A DNA stretch of 64,000 nt. It comes from Batkoa obscura. Its lineage: Eukaryota > Entomophthoromycota > Entomophthoromycetes > Entomophthorales > Batkoaceae. The position numbers were made by a program, and so were the translations under genes. The stretch lies in assembly GCA_030770535.1 (NCBI GenBank), contig JASVEC010000027.1, positions 1 to 64,000 of the forward strand. The letters are read 5' to 3'. The notes beneath the pieces were generated by a model that was not told the DNA's origin, searched no databases, and was given only the letters and a program-made list of their open reading frames with translations. Positions 59,561-64,000 of this stretch are shown one piece after another; the first letter of the stretch is position 1; each line of letters starts with the position of its first letter.

Positions 59561-60299
59561 AAATGTAAAACTACAATGTGTATTGAGTTTATTATATGTT
59601 ATTAGTTAGAATTAGACGCCTTTATTCATGACTTTTACTTATTTTAAAATGTTTACTCTTAGATTCAATATTTAATGACAAAACATCATTTCTCTATCTT
59701 GATTTTTACACGTGGTATTATTTTAATAGTGGTATACATTTAAAAAACAATGTAAGTGTTATAAAAACTATGTTGATATTTATTTATAATTGCAATATTT
59801 TAAAAAATTCAAATGTTAAAACGTTATATAAGCTTAATCAAAACAGGAATGCTTAGAAAAGGTAAAAGGAGAGCAGTCAAGTAGTTGTAGCTTTTAAAAT
59901 CATAATAAAATGGCTATAAATTCATTATGAATTAAACCAGGATAGATTTGTAGTAGTGTTTATTATTTTAAAAGCTTCAGCGGTCGTGTTACTTCTAAGA
60001 GGAGAAATAAGAGGCAGTGGGTTTATAAGTTGATGGTCTAGACTTCCTACGTTTTGTACAGTTTTAGGTTTGTTGATTCGAGGTACTTCAAGGTTTTGGA
60101 ATACAAATACAAAATTCAAGGGTTGGTTACTAATACATTTAAACTTATCAAGCGTAATTCGATAATATATTTACATATATATGAAATAAATCCCTTCTTA
60201 TTAATGACTTTTTTTACTTCTGTTGTGTCAAAGAAAATATTTTGAAGATTTGGTAGCTTACAAATTTAATTTATTACTTCTACTCCACACCTTTTTACA
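59561..60299. other. intergenic between two pseudogenes
   Basis: About 740 bp. ORFs at 59925-60119 and 60054-60245 overlap on opposite strands and look like chance frames. Confidence 0.45.
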
Positions 60300-61115
60300 C
60301 ATCTTTGTTTGATGCTGACGATCTCATAAGTTCATAATGCTATGCATTAGACGGGTTAAAGAAACCCAAACTGACAGCTTTGCTACTTTCAAATACCACT
60401 TTATTATCATCCTGATTGTATTTGAAAGCTTCAGTTAAATGGTCTATAAATTGTGCACCTTTAAATCTTTTGTAAACCATCAAAATATTTAATATTAAAA
60501 TTTTCATCCATCATCTGCCCTTCGATTAATAAATTCATTAGACGCTGGAATAGTTCTTCTGGCTTTTAAATATAGTACTCTCATTTTTTATGCTTTTTAA
60601 TCATATTTAATTGAAATAAGTCCAAGAAAAGGGTTCAGTTTAATGTTTTTAAATCAAAGAGTTTAGTAAATGGATCAATGGCTATGTCACTTCCATTAAA
60701 TTTGAGTGATTTGATCTGCTTCAAATGCTCTGAAAACAGCTCAGTCGCTTAGCAGAACCGGTAATTGTCAATCTCTTTGACCCACTTAACTCCAATATAT
60801 TAACAGTACTTTTTTAAGACTAGAGCTACCCTTAAAGCATATCAATACTAAATTAAGACGATGATTTGATAAATCGATTGTCTTTTCAGTTACAATCAAA
60901 TGTCTTACTAGCTCTCCATGCTCATTTATAAATCTCTCTTGATATTTGCAAAATTTGCCAATTGTGTAAACTGACTAAATTAAATAGTATTGATAATCCG
61001 GTTTGTGAGGGTACATAAACATTTTAAAAAGCGGGCTTTACGTATATATCCTGGCCTATCAGTTAAAATACTACTAGCAATAAGTAGTCTGGGAAATCTT
61101 CGAATTGTGTTGCAT
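60300..61115 (-). pseudogene. decayed F-box protein gene, paralogue of the intact gene at 62445
   Basis: The minus strand contains, in several frames, segments that follow the neighbouring F-box protein in order: FEDFPDYLLLVVF (compare FDYLPDIILERVF, the F-box start), VYTIGKFCKYQERFINEHGE (compare YSDGRFDELQVKFIRENGE) and LVRHLIVTEKTID (compare LMKELLLDDQNIG). Multiple stops and frame changes separate them. The left boundary is approximate because later repeats have diverged beyond recognition. It is a duplicated host gene in advanced decay. Confidence 0.5.
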
Positions 61116-62444
61116 TTCGAACTAAATTAAAACCAGAAAAATCGCAATCAACTTTTAAATCTGTTCACAAATTATGGGTTATAATAAAGTAATTTGCCTT
61201 TTCAGCAAAACGATAGAGACAAGTCGAAAATTTGAACTGAATAAAAATGTCAGCCAAGTTAAATTAAATGATCAATTTTTTTTGGCTGATTTTTTGCAAA
61301 AATCCAGGATTAAATCTAAACGATCTGAAAATAATCACTTTATTGTTTAACATTGCAGTTTATGTAGCTTACCAAAATTAAAGTTAATCAAGATGAAGAA
61401 AACTAGCCACAATCTTAATCAAAATTTTAGACTTGTTCAAATAAGCAACTTTTAGAGAAGCATACCTATATCTTGACAAAAATAGTATGTCTACCTTGGT
61501 TACCAACATTTCATTCACTGACAGTAACAATAGGTTAAAGCACTTCTTATAATACAACAATATTTATTACTTTCTTATACTTACCAGTCGATCTCTTAAC
61601 CAAATTTCTACCTTTTTACTGGTTTTTTTGTAACAAAGTCCTTGAGAGTTTCGACTCTATGGCTTCTAAATTATATCTATAACCACTGTATTTATCTATA
61701 TAAAATCACTACTTGATTGATTATCGGTAATAATTTACTTTAGATTTTTTTAATTATGTTTATGATATTTATAATTTTTAAATATACATAGACTGTAAGA
61801 CGATGAGTATTAGGAGGTGGATAAGTCGAATAGTGGGATCCATCTAAGAGTTTTAATGTAATAGGTACTTTAAATAAATGTTTAATAATACTAGATGAAT
61901 ATAGTTAATTATAGATACTGTTGGTTGAAATATAAAGTTCGTGTGTTGTCTGATAACTTAGACAACCAAAAAGAGCCAATTTAGATATTAAATTCAATAT
62001 CATCAAAAATATCATTATTATAAATTTTTTTGTAGTTCTAATACTATTATTGTATCATTAAGATTAGTTGCAAATTCAATAAAGCTATGATAGTTTTTGT
62101 CTAAAATATATAGCAAAGTCCATATAAAATGTTTATGGTAGTAAATTTTAACAACTTTGTTAAAACATTATAAGTTTTTGTAAAGCTTTTATAGAAAAAG
62201 GATAATACTGAAGATAAGTAGAATGAATAATTAAAGGACATATTATAAAAACAATGCAAAGAAAGTTACCTTAATATTCAGTATAAATAAACCATATATG
62301 TGAAATTATTTATAATATTGGGATAGATTATTACTTTATGATATAAATGTAAAAAATAAAAACATAAAAATTATTATAGTCTAACTTTATTCTATTTTCC
62401 ATAGCTATTAAAATGATAAACATTATAAATTGATCATTAAATCT
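61116..62444. other. intergenic between F-box gene and its dead paralogue
   Basis: About 1.3 kb. The part next to the pseudogene (61116-61260) contains coding-like minus-strand codons that may be further decayed material. The rest is AT-rich with nothing recognised. Confidence 0.4.
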
Positions 62445-63707
62445 TTATAGTTCTATTAAATTTAATTTTCGGATGCCCTTTAGCCTTCTATAGGCGCCTA
62501 AAGAGGTTTCAGGATCAATACGAGTAATAAGCAGTATTAGGGTAGTAGGTAGATATTCAATTTCTGACAATGCATGTTGAAGAGTAAGACAGTTAACATT
62601 AATCAATTCAAGGTTTGGAAATAACTTGACAAAAGTTAATAGCTTGCCAATTGTAGTGTTGAAATTATTGATTGAAATTTTTTTTACATATTTGCATTTA
62701 TAAAAATCCAAATTCAAATAATTAAGATTAACTTCATTTAAAGCTATTTTATTAATATGAAGCATTTGGATATTTGGCAATTCTTGAATTCCTTTCAAGA
62801 CTTCTTTCTTGAATTTTTTAACGTGTATCTCTTTTAACGCTGAAGACTTAAAAAAGTCATAACTAAGTAGATATCCAGAATTAGAGTACCCAAGTGAAGT
62901 AATATTACTTCTTTCAATAAATTTTATATTATCATTGTCATTGAAAAAATTACGTGACAAGTCCCTTAATTTTATACTTTTGAGCTTTTTTAGGTCTCCA
63001 AAACTTTGAATACCTACTCCATTCTCGAACTTTCCACTAATTGATAGTTCCAGATTTGAATTGAAATTCAAATCTGGATTTAGTTCAGCGGTTGTAAAAA
63101 AGCTCTTTGAAGCTAATAGCTCTAATTTTTCTAATTTATTAAACTTTGATTTGATAATATCTAATCCGTCAAGATTAAAAAAAAGTTCTCTACAAACAAC
63201 CTCGAGTGATTTTAATTTGTTTGGATTTAAATACTTAATAACATCTTTAATACTTTCACTATTTACACCAAGTGTAATTATTTCCATCTGGCTTAAATAA
63301 TTACTAAAACACTCTAAAATATTTGCAACTTCACAGAAATCTATACATAATTTTGTCAACTTTGGTAGTTCAATATTAATATTAGATGGGATTGTATCAT
63401 AACTTTGGTAAAATGCTATAATATTAATACATTTTAAATTGATGCAATTCTTTATAAATCCAATATTTTGATCATCTAAAAGTAGTTCTTTCATCAACTC
63501 TCCATTTTCTCGAATAAACTTTACTTGTAACTCATCAAATCTTCCATCGCTATATAGAGAATAAGCTAAATTGGATCTGATGACCCGTTTTATTATACTG
63601 AATAAATATTTACTCAAAAAACTGATATCAATTAATTCCTCTGGTCTAATTAGTTGAAATACTCTTTCTAATATGATGTCTGGTAAATAGTCGAACTGTA
63701 TTTTCAT
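62445..63707 (-). CDS. F-box/leucine-rich-repeat-like protein
   Basis: A single-exon 420-aa protein. Residues about 4-45 form an F-box (FDYLPDIILERVFQLIRPEE, then LIDISFLSKYLFSIIKRVI), the Skp1-binding motif. The rest contains irregular leucine-rich stretches typical of fungal F-box proteins: LPKLTKLCIDFCEV, MEIITLGVNSESIKDV, KLKSLEVVCRELFF, KLEKLELLASKSFF, LKKLKSIKLRDLSRNF, LPNIQMLHINKIALNEVNLN and FPNLELINVNCLTL. It would act as a substrate receptor of an SCF ubiquitin ligase. The substrate is unknown. The decayed relative lies about 1.3 kb downstream in the same orientation, which fits tandem duplication in a fast-evolving family. Start ATG at 63707 begins directly at the F-box. Confidence 0.85.
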   Translation of the reverse strand: MKIQFDYLPDIILERVFQLIRPEELIDISFLSKYLFSIIKRVIRSNLAYSLYSDGRFDELQVKFIRENGELMKELLLDDQNIGFIKNCINLKCINIIAFYQSYDTIPSNINIELPKLTKLCIDFCEVANILECFSNYLSQMEIITLGVNSESIKDVIKYLNPNKLKSLEVVCRELFFNLDGLDIIKSKFNKLEKLELLASKSFFTTAELNPDLNFNSNLELSISGKFENGVGIQSFGDLKKLKSIKLRDLSRNFFNDNDNIKFIERSNITSLGYSNSGYLLSYDFFKSSALKEIHVKKFKKEVLKGIQELPNIQMLHINKIALNEVNLNYLNLDFYKCKYVKKISINNFNTTIGKLLTFVKLFPNLELINVNCLTLQHALSEIEYLPTTLILLITRIDPETSLGAYRRLKGIRKLNLIEL

Positions 63708-64000
63708 TTAAATATAAATTTGATAAAATGTTTAGTTGGCTTTTGGACTTAGAAATTATTTGATAAATAGTAGAATAACTACTTTTTAACCAATGAAATG
63801 TGAAATTAGTTTAAAATTGGATCAAACTAGGAAGTCAAGGCGTTAGACTTAGAAGATTGAAAACCTGTGTAAACTAGTTATAAAAATAATATATTTATAC
63901 AACTTTTACTTTTACTTTTACTTTTACTTTACTTTTTTCTTTATCGTTCTTTAGCTTCTCTATCATTAAGAACAGATGGTATAACCTAAAGTTAAGTTAA
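63708..64000. other. intergenic at window edge
   Basis: Upstream region of the F-box gene. It contains the hexanucleotide repeat at 63902-63931. Confidence 0.5.
63902..63931. repeat. ACTTTT hexanucleotide repeat
   Basis: About five tandem ACTTTT units, the last with one T missing. It lies about 200 bp upstream of the F-box start codon. Confidence 0.8.

Overview
The window is eukaryotic and almost certainly fungal. It is very AT-rich. Protein genes are broken by short introns of about 50-90 bp (GTAAG-type donors, TAG or AAG acceptors) and use the standard code. It carries a myosin-headed chitin synthase, an RRN7 Pol I factor, an UPS1/PRELI protein and a cytokinesis-type F-BAR/SH3 protein. An early-diverging, Conidiobolus-like AT-rich fungus is my best guess from base composition and gene style, but this is inference.

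Layout, left to right: a transcription-factor-like ORF (0.8-2.7 kb); a divergent Cdc20/Cdh1-like WD40 protein (4.8-6.3); and, on the minus strand, a mitochondrial phospholipid scramblase (6.9-8.0), an MFS transporter (8.8-10.4) and a dead zinc-less MDR reductase (12.4-13.4). Next come a homeobox protein (15.4-16.2) and a 1865-aa chitin synthase with a myosin motor (18.6-24.2). On the minus strand follow UPS1/PRELID1 (25.0-25.8), RRN7 (27.1-29.2) and an LEA-like mitochondrial protein (30.5-31.2), then tRNA-Arg(UCU) on the plus strand (31.5) and a pseudokinase-Sel1 fusion on the minus strand (32.3-34.6). Two tandem cytochrome P450s (36.7-40.9) lead to a decayed GT32 glycosyltransferase (41.8-42.8) and TRM10 (44.1-45.4). 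Then come a broken coiled-coil gene (45.4-47.0), a glycine-rich protein (47.7-48.9), the SFC1 carrier (50.0-51.2), the F-BAR/SH3 protein (52.3-54.3), CBC2/CBP20 (54.9-55.7), a dead GST (58.8-59.6), an F-box pseudogene (60.3-61.1) and an intact F-box/LRR protein (62.4-63.7).

Most genes are unrelated housekeeping or accessory genes with no operon-like logic. Mitochondrial function recurs (scramblase, UPS1, SFC1, LEA-like protein). The P450, MDR, GST, GT32 and F-box genes or remnants look like expanded families undergoing birth and death.

The most unusual non-genic signal is a family of about 105-bp foldback elements. There are seven good copies, one decayed copy and one half copy, all between genes. 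They share a GCGCTATTTGAGCGG-like core, and their flanking A/T tetranucleotides behave like 4-bp target duplications. A separate 193-bp foldback element with CAGGGTG termini lies downstream of the P450 pair. Exon models were built by eye from splice signals. Each intact multi-exon model whose length is given keeps its reading frame through every junction.
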